Assembly (NCBI GenBank): GCA_023437885.1
Contig: JAEZFH010000470.1
Span: 1 to 29,973 of the forward strand
Direction of reading: 5' to 3'
DNA length: 29,973 nt
From: Bacillota bacterium
GTDB lineage: Bacteria > Bacillota > Clostridia > Lachnospirales > Lachnospiraceae
The notes beneath the pieces were generated by a model. That model saw only the letters and a program-made list of their open reading frames with translations, searched no databases and was not told the DNA's origin. Positions 22,131-29,973 of the stretch are shown here, one piece after another. Positions within the stretch are counted from its first letter, which is position 1, and each line of letters starts with the position of its first letter. The translations under genes and the position numbers were made by a program.

Positions 22131-23024
22131 TTATCCTTTGACAGCTCCGATGGTTAAGCCGGATACGAAGTACTTTTGTACAAATGGGTACAGCAGGATA
22201 ATGGGGCCGATAGCCATAACGGCAGTTGCCATCTTGATGGATTCCGACGGCAGATCGGCGGTGTTTACCACAACACCCTGCTGAATCAGAAGCTGGATAT
22301 TGGCCTGTGTTACAATTTTTTGCAGGAAAAGCTGCAGCGGGAATTTCACCTGGGATTGAATATACAACATGGCGTTGTACCACTCATTCCAGTAAGCCAG
22401 AGCCAGGAAAAGCCCGATGGTTGCCAGGGACGGGGTTGCCAGAGGCATGAATATCTGGCGGTAAATCCGGAAATCCCCGGCTCCGTCTATTACTGCCGAT
22501 TCATACAATGAATCGGGAATAGCTTTCATAAAATTTCTCATTAAGAAGATAGACCAGGCGCTGACCATGCTGGGCAGTATCATTGCCAGCACATTATCCT
22601 TCAATCCCAGGTAGTTCACCATCAGGATATAGCTTGGAACCAGGCCGCCGCTAAAAAGTGTTGTGAAATAGATGAAGAAAGAGATGGCATTGCGGTATTT
22701 AAAATCGTTTCTGCTCAGTACATAACCTGCCATTGACATGATCAGCAATCCGCAGAAGGTTCCCACAATGGTAATAAATATCGTTACGGAGTAGGCACTC
22801 ATTAGTTTCTTCGGATTGCGGAATAAAAATTCATAGGCACTGGGAGTCAGCTCTTTTGGGAACAGCTTAAAGCCCTCTGCAATGATCTCCTTCTCATTCA
22901 TAAAGGAAGATGTGATCATCAGCACAAACGGGAACAGGCAGAGGAGTGCAAATAATGCAATCACGATATAGAACACAATTTTTAAGAGAAAGCCGTCCTT
23001 CTTTATTGGGTTTTGCTTTGACAT
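22131..23024 (-). CDS. Sugar ABC transporter permease (LplC/MalG-like)
   Basis: An inner-membrane permease of 297 residues with six membrane helices. It begins with a short cytoplasmic N-terminus, then FYIVIALFALLCLFPFVLMI. The ATPase-coupling EAA loop is seen at about 190-210 as YESAVIDGAGDFRIYRQIFMPLATPSLA. The C-terminus ends YFVSGLTIGAVKG, typical of the MalG-like carbohydrate permeases (CUT1 family). The start follows CTAGGAGGTG. It lies 11 bases after the first permease gene and 56 bases before the binding protein gene. It pairs with the other permease to form the channel. Confidence 0.94.
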   Translation of the reverse strand: MSKQNPIKKDGFLLKIVFYIVIALFALLCLFPFVLMITSSFMNEKEIIAEGFKLFPKELTPSAYEFLFRNPKKLMSAYSVTIFITIVGTFCGLLIMSMAGYVLSRNDFKYRNAISFFIYFTTLFSGGLVPSYILMVNYLGLKDNVLAMILPSMVSAWSIFLMRNFMKAIPDSLYESAVIDGAGDFRIYRQIFMPLATPSLATIGLFLALAYWNEWYNAMLYIQSQVKFPLQLFLQKIVTQANIQLLIQQGVVVNTADLPSESIKMATAVMAIGPIILLYPFVQKYFVSGLTIGAVKG

Positions 23025-23035
23025 ATCTGCACCTC

Positions 23036-23971
23036 CTAGAATAAAGCGTTATCCGGTTCCAGCTTCTTCACGATAAAATTAACCGCAAGAACAAAGAATA
23101 AACCGAATAAGGATTGGTAAAAGCCTACCGATGCACTCAGGGAGAAGTTGAATTGACCCATTAAGCTTCGGAAAACATAAGTATCGATAATATCTGTCTG
23201 AGAATACAGAACAGAGTTATTGCCAATCAAATTGTAAAACAGGTCAAAGGAACCTTTGAGAATTCCGCCTAAGCCGAACAGGAATAACAGTACTGCGGTA
23301 GGTTTCAGCAGAGGAAGTGTTATATATCGGATTCGGTGGGAAAGCTTGGCTCCGTCAATGGAGGCAGCTTCGTATATCTCTGTACTGATTCCGGTAATGG
23401 AGGCCAGATAGACAATCATGCCGTAACCGGTTCCGGACCAGACCTTAAAGGCAACAATTATATATTTCCAAATTCCCTGATCGGAATAAAAATCATGTCC
23501 CTCCATGCCCAGGGAGTGAAGCAATGAATTGATGAAGCCATGGCTGTAATTAAAAAGATTGTAAGCAAAAAATCCGACGATAACCATGGATATAAAATAG
23601 GGCAATAATATAATGGACTGCGATATTTTTTTGAACCACTTGCTTCCGAGTTCCGAAAGCATAACTGCCAATATGATCTGAACCATATTGCCGATGGCCA
23701 GGAAGGCTAAGTTATAAAGGAGGGTATTCCGGGTAATACTCCATAGGGCGCCGGTTTTTACAAGGAACTCAAAATTTTTGAGGCCAATGAATTGGCTTCC
23801 GAAGATTCCTTTCTTCAGGCTGTAATCGACAAATGCCACATAGGCTCCCGGCATGGGGATGTAGTGAAAGATTATGAAGTATAATAATGTGGGAAGCAGC
23901 ATTAGAAATAAAATTCTTTTTCTTTTTATCTCGTGAGCAATATTGCGCAGATGATTTTTTGCTTTTACCAT
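23036..23971 (-). CDS. Sugar ABC transporter permease (LplB-like)
   Basis: A permease of 311 residues with six membrane helices, first RILFLMLLPTLLYFIIFHYIPM, followed by GAYVAFVDYSLKKGIFGSQFIGLKNF, typical of LplB-like members. The EAA loop reads YEAASIDGAKLSHRIRYITLPLLKPT. The start was chosen at 23971 because AAGGAGAGG lies 9 bases upstream. The frame stays open to 24070, but that would add 33 residues without a ribosome site and would place the start inside the operator region. It is the first gene of the operon, with its promoter at 24100-24129 and a LacI-type operator at 24056-24069 in the leader. Confidence 0.92.
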   Translation of the reverse strand: MVKAKNHLRNIAHEIKRKRILFLMLLPTLLYFIIFHYIPMPGAYVAFVDYSLKKGIFGSQFIGLKNFEFLVKTGALWSITRNTLLYNLAFLAIGNMVQIILAVMLSELGSKWFKKISQSIILLPYFISMVIVGFFAYNLFNYSHGFINSLLHSLGMEGHDFYSDQGIWKYIIVAFKVWSGTGYGMIVYLASITGISTEIYEAASIDGAKLSHRIRYITLPLLKPTAVLLFLFGLGGILKGSFDLFYNLIGNNSVLYSQTDIIDTYVFRSLMGQFNFSLSASVGFYQSLFGLFFVLAVNFIVKKLEPDNALF

Positions 23972-24027
23972 AAGCATCCTCTCCTTAAACAGAAAACTAT
24001 CCAACAAACGTGCACTTTTTGATGTAA

Positions 24028-24049
24028 ATATGCATTTGTATGTGCATAT
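24028..24049. repeat. 7-bp inverted repeat in the permease leader
   Basis: ATATGCA (24028-24034) and TGCATAT (24043-24049) are perfect inverted copies with an 8-base spacer. They lie between the LacI-type operator and the permease start. The word TGCACTTTTTG nearby (from 24011) also occurs just downstream of the LacI gene promoter near 20397. The function is unknown. Confidence 0.5.
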
Positions 24050-24055
24050 TATTGG

Positions 24056-24069
24056 TGGTAACGTTTTCA
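24056..24069 (-). promoter_or_regulatory. LacI-type operator of the transporter operon
   Basis: On the minus strand the site reads TGAAAACGTTACCA, a CG-centred palindrome of the LacI/CcpA class. It lies about 25-37 bases downstream of the minus-strand transcription start, in roadblock position. Confidence 0.75.
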
Positions 24070-24099
24070 ATTTGGTGTTTTTGTATGATTTATGACCAT

Positions 24100-24129
24100 A
24101 GTATAACGTATTATTTTTGTAATTGTCAA
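24100..24129 (-). promoter_or_regulatory. Promoter of the transporter operon
   Basis: On the minus strand, TTGACA (24124-24129) and TATACT (24100-24105) are separated by 18 bases. Confidence 0.82.
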
Positions 24130-24209
24130 GCGAAACTTATTTAAAATTTATAAATATGTCATTTTTTAATGATTGAATTGTGCAAAATTTTGAAATAAAT
24201 CTATTTCTA

Positions 24210-24238
24210 TTGACAGGAGTAACAAGAAATAATATAAT
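24210..24238 (+). promoter_or_regulatory. Promoter of the GH35-GH94 operon
   Basis: TTGACA (24210-24215) and TATAAT (24233-24238) are separated by 17 bases, a consensus sigma-A promoter. Confidence 0.88.
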
Positions 24239-24272
24239 GAAATCGATTTATCGTCGTTTTTGTGTGGTTTTC

Positions 24273-24286
24273 TGAAAACGTTTCCA
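24273..24286 (+). promoter_or_regulatory. LacI-type operator of the GH35-GH94 operon
   Basis: TGAAAACGTTTCCA differs at one base from the operator of the divergent operon (TGAAAACGTTACCA) and is at a similar distance (about +28 to +41) from its promoter. It also resembles a CcpA cre site, so catabolite control is an alternative. Confidence 0.75.
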
Positions 24287-24313
24287 TATAATAATTTAGG
24301 GGGGTTGCTGTTT

Positions 24314-26677
24314 ATGGTATCTTTTCAACAGAAACAATTATTAATTGACGGAAGGCCTGTATTCCTGCTATCCGGGGAACTGCATTACTTTCGCCAGCCG
24401 AGGGAAAACTGGCAGCATCTGCTGGATGAGGCGAAGCAGCTGGGGCTTAATTGTATTGCTTCCTATATTCCATGGATTTTACATGAAGAAGCGGAGGGCG
24501 AATATAATTTTACCGGTAATTTGGATTTGGCTGCATTTCTCCAGCTGGTAAAAGAAAATGGTTTCTATTTTTTCCTGCGTCCCGGTCCGTTTATTATGGC
24601 TGAAATGAAAAATGAGGGTCTTCCCTATTGGATCGCCGAAAAGCATCCGGATGCCATACCGGTTGGCTTTGATGGAGAGAAGAAACCATCAACAACTCTT
24701 GATTACCTGAATCCGGGATATTTGGAGGAGTGCAAAAAGTGGTATCAGGCATTGATGCCCATTGTACAGCCCTATCTTCATACAAACGGAGGACCTATCA
24801 TTGGAATGCAGTTGGACAATGAAGTAGGTATGCTGAATTGGGTTACCAATCTACCGGTATTAAATGATAATGTGCTGGATCGGTTTGTATCTTATCTTCA
24901 GGGCCGATATAAAACGGATGAGATAAGAATGCGTTACGGTTTTGATACGGCATCTGCCGATTATGCAGCTTTTCGTTCCCCGCAGGAAAGCTATTCGGTG
25001 GCATTTCATTTTGACTTTGGACAGTTTTTACGCAAATATTATGCGGAGTATCTGCTCTTTTTAAAACACTGTGCGAAAGAATGCGGAGTGGAAGGGATTC
25101 CTTTTTTCATAAATATTCATGGAACCGGAGAACAGCGTATCTTTGATTTCCCGCTGGGAATCAGCCAGCTTTATGAAGCATACAATGCACAGGAGGGTAT
25201 GATCAGCGGAACCGATGTTTATCTTGGGGAGCCTGTGGAAGGCACCTATCAGGATTTATATGTGATCAATGCCCTGACCGACAGTATGAATAAAAAGGAA
25301 AACCCCCTTACCTCCATTGAGTTTGAATGCAGCGACGGTCCGTACTGCTCCCTGAACGGAAAAAGATATCATCCCAGTGCCACCTCGCACAAAATGCTGC
25401 TCTGTCTTTCACAGAATGCCCGAATGTTGAATTTTTATGTATTCAGCGGAGGGGAGAATTATTTATTAAAAAAGCCCGCCAGGGACGGCAACGGACGAAT
25501 GGCATTTACCGGGGAACAGCACGGTATGAATGCACCTGTGCAGCCCGACGGAACGCATAACTACTCCTTTGAGCATATTGCCCGGACAGCAAAAGCCATC
25601 CATGCACTGAATGAACTGATTGCTTCGTCCTATCAGGTGACGGATCAGGTAACGCTTGGGTTTATACCGGATTATTTCCTGACAGAGCTGTGCTATCAAG
25701 GCTCGGAACGCATTAACGCAATTTATAATAACCTTAGGAAATTGCGCTGTGCCAACCAGATCGATCATATTATACGTGCATTGCTCGGCCATTTTATTCA
25801 TTTTGACGCAGTTGATTTGAAACAGGGAGAATTGAACAAGGACCGGGTGCTTGTACTTCTATCGGCTCGTTATATGCCGGAAGACATCCAGCGGAAAGTT
25901 CTTGATTTTATAAGCAGCGGAGGAAGGCTGCTATTGTACGGAGAATTACCGGAATATGATCTGGAGGGAAATCCCTGCGGGCTCTTGCTGCAAGCGCTTC
26001 GGCTGGGCAAGCCGCAATACAGGGAAAGCCTGCATCCGGTGCAGTATTTAACGGCGGCCAGCAGCTATGGTAACCCGGATTTACGGATTGCCACGGCGCA
26101 GTGCTTTGAAGAGGATGCTTCCGCGATACTAACCCTATGCCAAAGCAGGGAAATGTGCGGCTTTGTTAAGCAAATCGGTGAAGGAAAGCTATGTGCCATC
26201 ACCTGTGATTACCCTGCGGATCTAAGCTTCTTTGGAAGGGTATTCGCTGATTTATTCCTGAGCGCCTCTTTATCCGGAGAATATTACAGGCAGGGGATTT
26301 ATCTTTCCCGGAGCCGGAGTAAAGATAACCAGGAACTGCTTTATGTCATAAACCTGGATTCCGTGGATAAGACTATTGATATAGGAATTGATGGGAAGGT
26401 AGTATTTCCGCAGTTTGTTCTGAAGGAAAAAGCATCTCACATTCTGCCGCTGCGTGTGAAATACAAGGATATGGAGATTTTATCCTCTACGGCAGAGATT
26501 GTCGGTATGAATGAGGAAGCAATCAGCTTCCGGCCTACACAGACCATAACCTCAATAAGCTTTACAGGCCAAAAAAGGCCTGTCTCCGATACAAACTTTC
26601 AACTGGTGGAGAATGGAGGAGTTTCCACACTGATATTTCCCTCCGGTCAACCGCTGCTAACCATACATTTTACCTAA
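24314..26677 (+). CDS. GH35 family glycoside hydrolase or transglycosidase
   Basis: An enzyme of 787 residues without a signal peptide, so intracellular. The N-terminal barrel is clearly GH35: LLIDGRPVFLLSGELHYFR (9-27), GLNCIASYIPWILHE (44-58), FFLRPGPFIMAE (86-97), and the acid/base Glu170 in GMQLDNEVGML. The probable nucleophile is Glu336 in SIEFECSDG, in a context unlike plant-type beta-galactosidases. Beta-sandwich-like C-terminal domains follow. The start at 24314 has an AGGGGGG ribosome site; an in-frame ATG at 24260 precedes the operator and has none. GH35 is usually called beta-galactosidase, but the family includes an enzyme acting on beta-1,2-glucosidic links, which fits the GH94 partner 20 bases downstream. 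Substrate not proven. Confidence 0.9.
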   Translation: MVSFQQKQLLIDGRPVFLLSGELHYFRQPRENWQHLLDEAKQLGLNCIASYIPWILHEEAEGEYNFTGNLDLAAFLQLVKENGFYFFLRPGPFIMAEMKNEGLPYWIAEKHPDAIPVGFDGEKKPSTTLDYLNPGYLEECKKWYQALMPIVQPYLHTNGGPIIGMQLDNEVGMLNWVTNLPVLNDNVLDRFVSYLQGRYKTDEIRMRYGFDTASADYAAFRSPQESYSVAFHFDFGQFLRKYYAEYLLFLKHCAKECGVEGIPFFINIHGTGEQRIFDFPLGISQLYEAYNAQEGMISGTDVYLGEPVEGTYQDLYVINALTDSMNKKENPLTSIEFECSDGPYCSLNGKRYHPSATSHKMLLCLSQNARMLNFYVFSGGENYLLKKPARDGNGRMAFTGEQHGMNAPVQPDGTHNYSFEHIARTAKAIHALNELIASSYQVTDQVTLGFIPDYFLTELCYQGSERINAIYNNLRKLRCANQIDHIIRALLGHFIHFDAVDLKQGELNKDRVLVLLSARYMPEDIQRKVLDFISSGGRLLLYGELPEYDLEGNPCGLLLQALRLGKPQYRESLHPVQYLTAASSYGNPDLRIATAQCFEEDASAILTLCQSREMCGFVKQIGEGKLCAITCDYPADLSFFGRVFADLFLSASLSGEYYRQGIYLSRSRSKDNQELLYVINLDSVDKTIDIGIDGKVVFPQFVLKEKASHILPLRVKYKDMEILSSTAEIVGMNEEAISFRPTQTITSISFTGQKRPVSDTNFQLVENGGVSTLIFPSGQPLLTIHFT

Positions 26678-26697
26678 TAAGAAAGGAACCGCATCCA

Positions 26698-29600
26698 ATG
26701 AAGCCAATTCATGATTTTTATGAATTCAATTACGGGAAAACCAAGTACCGTTTCCTTCCCACCGGAGATATCTTTGATTTTACCCATGACAGTATCATGA
26801 TTAATCAGTTCCGTTCCAATCCCAAGGACGGTTCTGCCAATAATATTTATCTTCGCATCTATAAAAATGATACCGTCACAGTTTATCCCCTGTTAGGTAT
26901 CCGTTCTTCCTCTGCTTTAAAGAAGGGAGAGAGCTCCCTGGTATATTACGGAATGGCAGATGGCATCCGTTATGAGGTTGCCTTCCGGGGAGACGAACAG
27001 CACTGGTTTTGGGAGGTAGAATTATCCGGAAACGGAGAGACGGTGGACTTGCTCTATGGACAGGATATCGGAAATGCGTCCATCGGAGGTATTTTAACCA
27101 ATGAGCTTTATACCTCGCAATATCTGGGACATACGGTCTTTCAATCGGAGACAGGATATACTGTCTGTTCGAGGCAAAATCAGGATCAGAACGGCGCATT
27201 TCCCTTTATCCAGCAGGGAATGCTGGGGATAAAAGCAGTTCATTATTCTACAGACGGCTTACAGTTTTTTGGTACCTCCTATAAGGCTACGGATCGGCCG
27301 GAGGTACTAGATAAGAACTTACCGGATATTAATTATCAGTTTGAATTCTCCTATATCGGATTGCAGTCAGAAAAGCTCTGTCTGGACAGCGCAAAGAAGG
27401 CAGTATTTTATGGGCTGTTCCGGGAAGACCATAAGGACGCGGTCAGCAGGATGGAAGAACTTGACGGCATCCGGGAGAGCTATCTTAAGCTGCCAAGGGA
27501 GGAGGAGACCGTGCCCTGCCAGCAGATACGGGTAAAGGACAGCTTCGGGGAACCGTATGCTTCCCCTGCATTGGATAAGGAGGAGATCCTCCGGCTGTAT
27601 CCGGAGCGTATGCTGGAAGAAATGGAGGGAGAGCTGCTCCTCTCCTTCTTTACGGGAAATCACAGCCATATCGTTACCCAGCAGAAAGAATTGATTACGG
27701 AGCGTCCCCACGGCTCCATTATAACGACCTGCATTGATACGAAGAAGGTGAACAGTAACCTGATCACCAGTACGAATTATATGTATGGACTGTTCAACGG
27801 ACAGACGGTTGTGGGAAATACCTCCTTCCATAAATTCCTCTCCGCGCCGAGAGGGCTGCTAAATATACAGAAAAACTGCGGGCAGCACCTTTATGTTAAT
27901 ATCGGCGGGAAATACCGTCTTCTCACCCTTCCTGCGCTGTATGAGATGGGAATGAATTACTCCCGGTGGTATTATGTGCTGCCCGGGGACAGGTTAACGG
28001 TTACTTCCTATACTGCTGCCAAGGAGAGCAGCGTTATCCTGGAGGTTACCAGTCAAAAGAAACTAAGCTATGATTTCCTTCTCACCAATCAGCTGGTGCT
28101 GGGTGAATTTGAACACACCCGTGAGCTTCAGGCAACCGCAATATCCCAGGGAATGCGCTTCTCAATGGACTGCATGGAATATCCGGGCCTTCATTATGAT
28201 CTGCGGATACCCGAGATGCCGTATGAGATCAGCGATGACCGTATCTTCTTCACGGATGACATTCCGAGGGACGAAACCTTCCTGACAGTCTCCATACAGC
28301 AATGCAGCACCTTCCAATGCATTATCAGCGGGTATCTGCAGGCAGCTTCCGAAGCTGCTGCGCAGTCCTACTCCTTTGAAAGGGAATACGGCTTATATTG
28401 TGAATTTTATCAGCAGTTAAACCGCGGCTTCTCTCTTAAATCACCGGTGAAGGATTTGCAGATGCAGATGGATATATTGAACCAGACAGCCTGGTGGTAC
28501 AGTCACAATGCCATGGTTCATTATGCTGTTCCCCACGGATTGGAACAGCCCGGAGGAGCGGCATGGGGAACCAGGGATGTATGTCAGGGACCGATGGAAT
28601 ATTTTCTGGCAACACAGAACTATGAACTGGCGGGAAAGGTGCTGCAGAATATTTTCTCACACCAGTATCTCAGTACGGGTGAATGGCCCCAGTGGTTTAT
28701 GTTTGACCGTTACCAGAAGGATGCGGGAGAGTGTCACGGGGATGTGGTATTCTGGCCGTTGAAAAGCATCGGTGATTATATCAGGGACTCCGGTGACTAT
28801 TCCCTTCTGGAGCAATTGCTCCCATATGCGGATGGAAAGGAAAGAAAAGAAACTCTACTTCAGCATATAAAAACGGCATATGCTGCAATTCAAAAAAGGT
28901 TTGTAGGTAATACAGGGCTTCTCACCTATGCGGGAGGAGATTGGGATGATACCCTGCAGCCTGCTAATCCGGCTATGAAGGAGCATCTGGTCAGTGCCTG
29001 GACGGTTGCTCTGGCTTACCAGGTGTTAGAGAGCTTAAGTCAGGTGTTGAAGCCGGTCGACGAAGCCTTTAGTGCATTGCTTAAGGAAAAGGCAGAGCTG
29101 ATACACAGGGATTTCTCCGCCCTGCTGGTAGAAGAGGGAGTGATTGCCGGTTTTGTACGCCGCGAGGAAGAAGGTTACACCTACATGCTGCATCCTTCAG
29201 ATCAGGAGACCGGTATCAGGTACCGCCTGCTTCCCATGACCCGGAGTATTATCGCCGGGCTGGTTTTGCCTGCCCAGGCACAAAGGAATATGGAGATCAT
29301 TCATAGGGAGCTGAAATGCCCGGACGGAGTCCGGCTGATGGACCGGCCGGCACAGTATAACGGAGGCGTCAGCAAGCTCTTCCGGCGTGCGGAGCAGGCT
29401 GCAAATGTCGGGCGTGAAATCAGCTTACAATATACCCATGCCCATATCCGATATATTGAAGCATGTGCAAAATACGGGGATGCCGGGGATGCCTGGGAGG
29501 GATTATTTACGATAAACCCCATCCTGATCCAGCACGCTGTCCCGAATGCCTCCAGAAGGCAAAGCAATATGTATTTCAGCAGCTCGGACGGGAATTATAT

Positions 29601-29973
29601 GGACCGCTATGAATATGCCAGAGATTTTGACCGGCTTAAGGCAGGGACAATTCCTGTAAAAGGGGGATGGAGGTTATATTCCAGCGGCCCCGGAATCTAC
29701 TTGAACCAGTTGATATCGAATGTTTTAGGCCTTCGATTCCAGGGAGATTTCCTGATCATCGATCCGGTGCTGCCGGATTGTTTGGACAATATGGAATTTA
29801 CCTATACCTGTTTTGACAAAACGATGACCTTCCGCTATCATATCGGAAAGTCGGGGACTCTTACCGCAATGAGCGGCGCAGATACCCTTGCGTCGGAGCA
29901 GTTGTCCAATCCTTACCGCAGAGGAGGAATTAAAATACACAAAAAAGTATTGGAATGCTGTTCTCCCCTGATT
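26698..29973 (+). CDS. GH94 family disaccharide/oligosaccharide phosphorylase, 3' end outside the window
   Basis: At least 1092 residues, open to the window edge. The frame starts MKPIHDFYEFNYGKTKYRF after GAAAGGAA and is free of stops throughout. The N-terminal half is beta-sandwich-like. The (alpha/alpha)6 barrel starts near residue 580, with GGAAWGTRDVCQGPMEYF (about 619-636). The GH94 catalytic region GGDWDDTLQPANP follows, and Asp748 in GDWDD is the expected general acid. The enzyme would use phosphate to release glucose 1-phosphate. The length exceeds cellobiose phosphorylases (about 810) and cellodextrin phosphorylases (about 1000) and is close to 1,2-beta-oligoglucan phosphorylases (about 1100), which also sit with a LacI regulator and LplA-like transporters in Listeria. 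The specific activity is inferred. It is co-transcribed with GH35 and has no signal peptide. Confidence 0.88.
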   Translation, partial: MKPIHDFYEFNYGKTKYRFLPTGDIFDFTHDSIMINQFRSNPKDGSANNIYLRIYKNDTVTVYPLLGIRSSSALKKGESSLVYYGMADGIRYEVAFRGDEQHWFWEVELSGNGETVDLLYGQDIGNASIGGILTNELYTSQYLGHTVFQSETGYTVCSRQNQDQNGAFPFIQQGMLGIKAVHYSTDGLQFFGTSYKATDRPEVLDKNLPDINYQFEFSYIGLQSEKLCLDSAKKAVFYGLFREDHKDAVSRMEELDGIRESYLKLPREEETVPCQQIRVKDSFGEPYASPALDKEEILRLYPERMLEEMEGELLLSFFTGNHSHIVTQQKELITERPHGSIITTCIDTKKVNSNLITSTNYMYGLFNGQTVVGNTSFHKFLSAPRGLLNIQKNCGQHLYVNIGGKYRLLTLPALYEMGMNYSRWYYVLPGDRLTVTSYTAAKESSVILEVTSQKKLSYDFLLTNQLVLGEFEHTRELQATAISQGMRFSMDCMEYPGLHYDLRIPEMPYEISDDRIFFTDDIPRDETFLTVSIQQCSTFQCIISGYLQAASEAAAQSYSFEREYGLYCEFYQQLNRGFSLKSPVKDLQMQMDILNQTAWWYSHNAMVHYAVPHGLEQPGGAAWGTRDVCQGPMEYFLATQNYELAGKVLQNIFSHQYLSTGEWPQWFMFDRYQKDAGECHGDVVFWPLKSIGDYIRDSGDYSLLEQLLPYADGKERKETLLQHIKTAYAAIQKRFVGNTGLLTYAGGDWDDTLQPANPAMKEHLVSAWTVALAYQVLESLSQVLKPVDEAFSALLKEKAELIHRDFSALLVEEGVIAGFVRREEEGYTYMLHPSDQETGIRYRLLPMTRSIIAGLVLPAQAQRNMEIIHRELKCPDGVRLMDRPAQYNGGVSKLFRRAEQAANVGREISLQYTHAHIRYIEACAKYGDAGDAWEGLFTINPILIQHAVPNASRRQSNMYFSSSDGNYMDRYEYARDFDRLKAGTIPVKGGWRLYSSGPGIYLNQLISNVLGLRFQGDFLIIDPVLPDCLDNMEFTYTCFDKTMTFRYHIGKSGTLTAMSGADTLASEQLSNPYRRGGIKIHKKVLECCSPLI

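Noticed and set aside
24260..24313. Longer N-terminus of the GH35 protein
   Set aside because: Those codons include the LacI-type operator and have no ribosome site. The ATG at 24314 has AGGGGGG at proper spacing and begins the family's conserved start.

Overview
The window looks like chromosome of an anaerobic, spore-former-type Firmicute, most likely a Lachnospiraceae (Clostridium cluster XIVa). Supporting signs are near-consensus sigma-A promoters (TTGACA-17-TATAAT), strong AAGGAGG ribosome binding sites, a T-box in front of pheST, an xpaC-telA pair, an LplA/B/C-type sugar importer without its own ATPase, and a GH94 phosphorylase. No function was tested; names rest on motifs recognised by eye.

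Region 1 (1-1465) looks like the end of an integrated mobile element. It holds a small cysteine-containing gene under a perfect LexA (SOS) box, noncoding DNA rich in hairpins, and a 60-residue gene with a strong promoter and a dyad operator. It ends in a 3' fragment of tRNA-Leu that lacks the acceptor 5' strand and D-arm. The fragment is flanked on both sides by paired 11-bp repeats in mirror orientation, as in an attP site. The simplest reading is the junction of two tandem elements, or of one element and the remnant of another, in a tRNA-Leu gene.

Region 2 (1466-5810) is AT-rich. It holds a possible integrase tail, a two-domain multicopper oxidase, a small secreted Met-rich protein whose end looks rearranged, a SHOCT membrane protein, and an OmpR-type response regulator with a histidine kinase whose sensor loop is Met-rich. 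This looks like a copper or metal response cluster. It ends in an orphan gene fragment.

Region 3 (5794-9618) is a T-box-controlled pheS-pheT operon, also AT-rich and with some unusual PheS residues. Region 4 (9619-11809) holds a MarR regulator overlapping a HemG-like flavodoxin, with a double operator in the promoter, then a cysteine-rich protein behind a promoter with a 19-bp spacer and dyad of the MerR type.

Region 5 (11810-18396) is richer in G+C. It has a promoter followed by a structured, ORF-free stretch (candidate RNA), then xpaC-telA with a triple 35-bp repeat between them, then a TPR-GGDEF diguanylate cyclase and a secreted Big2-CapA protein, closed by a strong two-way terminator.

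Region 6 (18420-29973) is a carbohydrate locus: an endonuclease/exonuclease/phosphatase-fold enzyme, a LacI regulator, a solute-binding lipoprotein and two permeases on the minus strand. Diverging from them on the plus strand are a GH35 enzyme and a long GH94 phosphorylase cut by the window end. Near-identical LacI-type operators lie just downstream of both divergent promoters. The likely logic is import of an oligosaccharide, intracellular cleavage by GH35 and phosphorolysis by GH94. The GH94 length and the GH35 partner make beta-1,2-gluco-oligosaccharides a plausible but unproven substrate.
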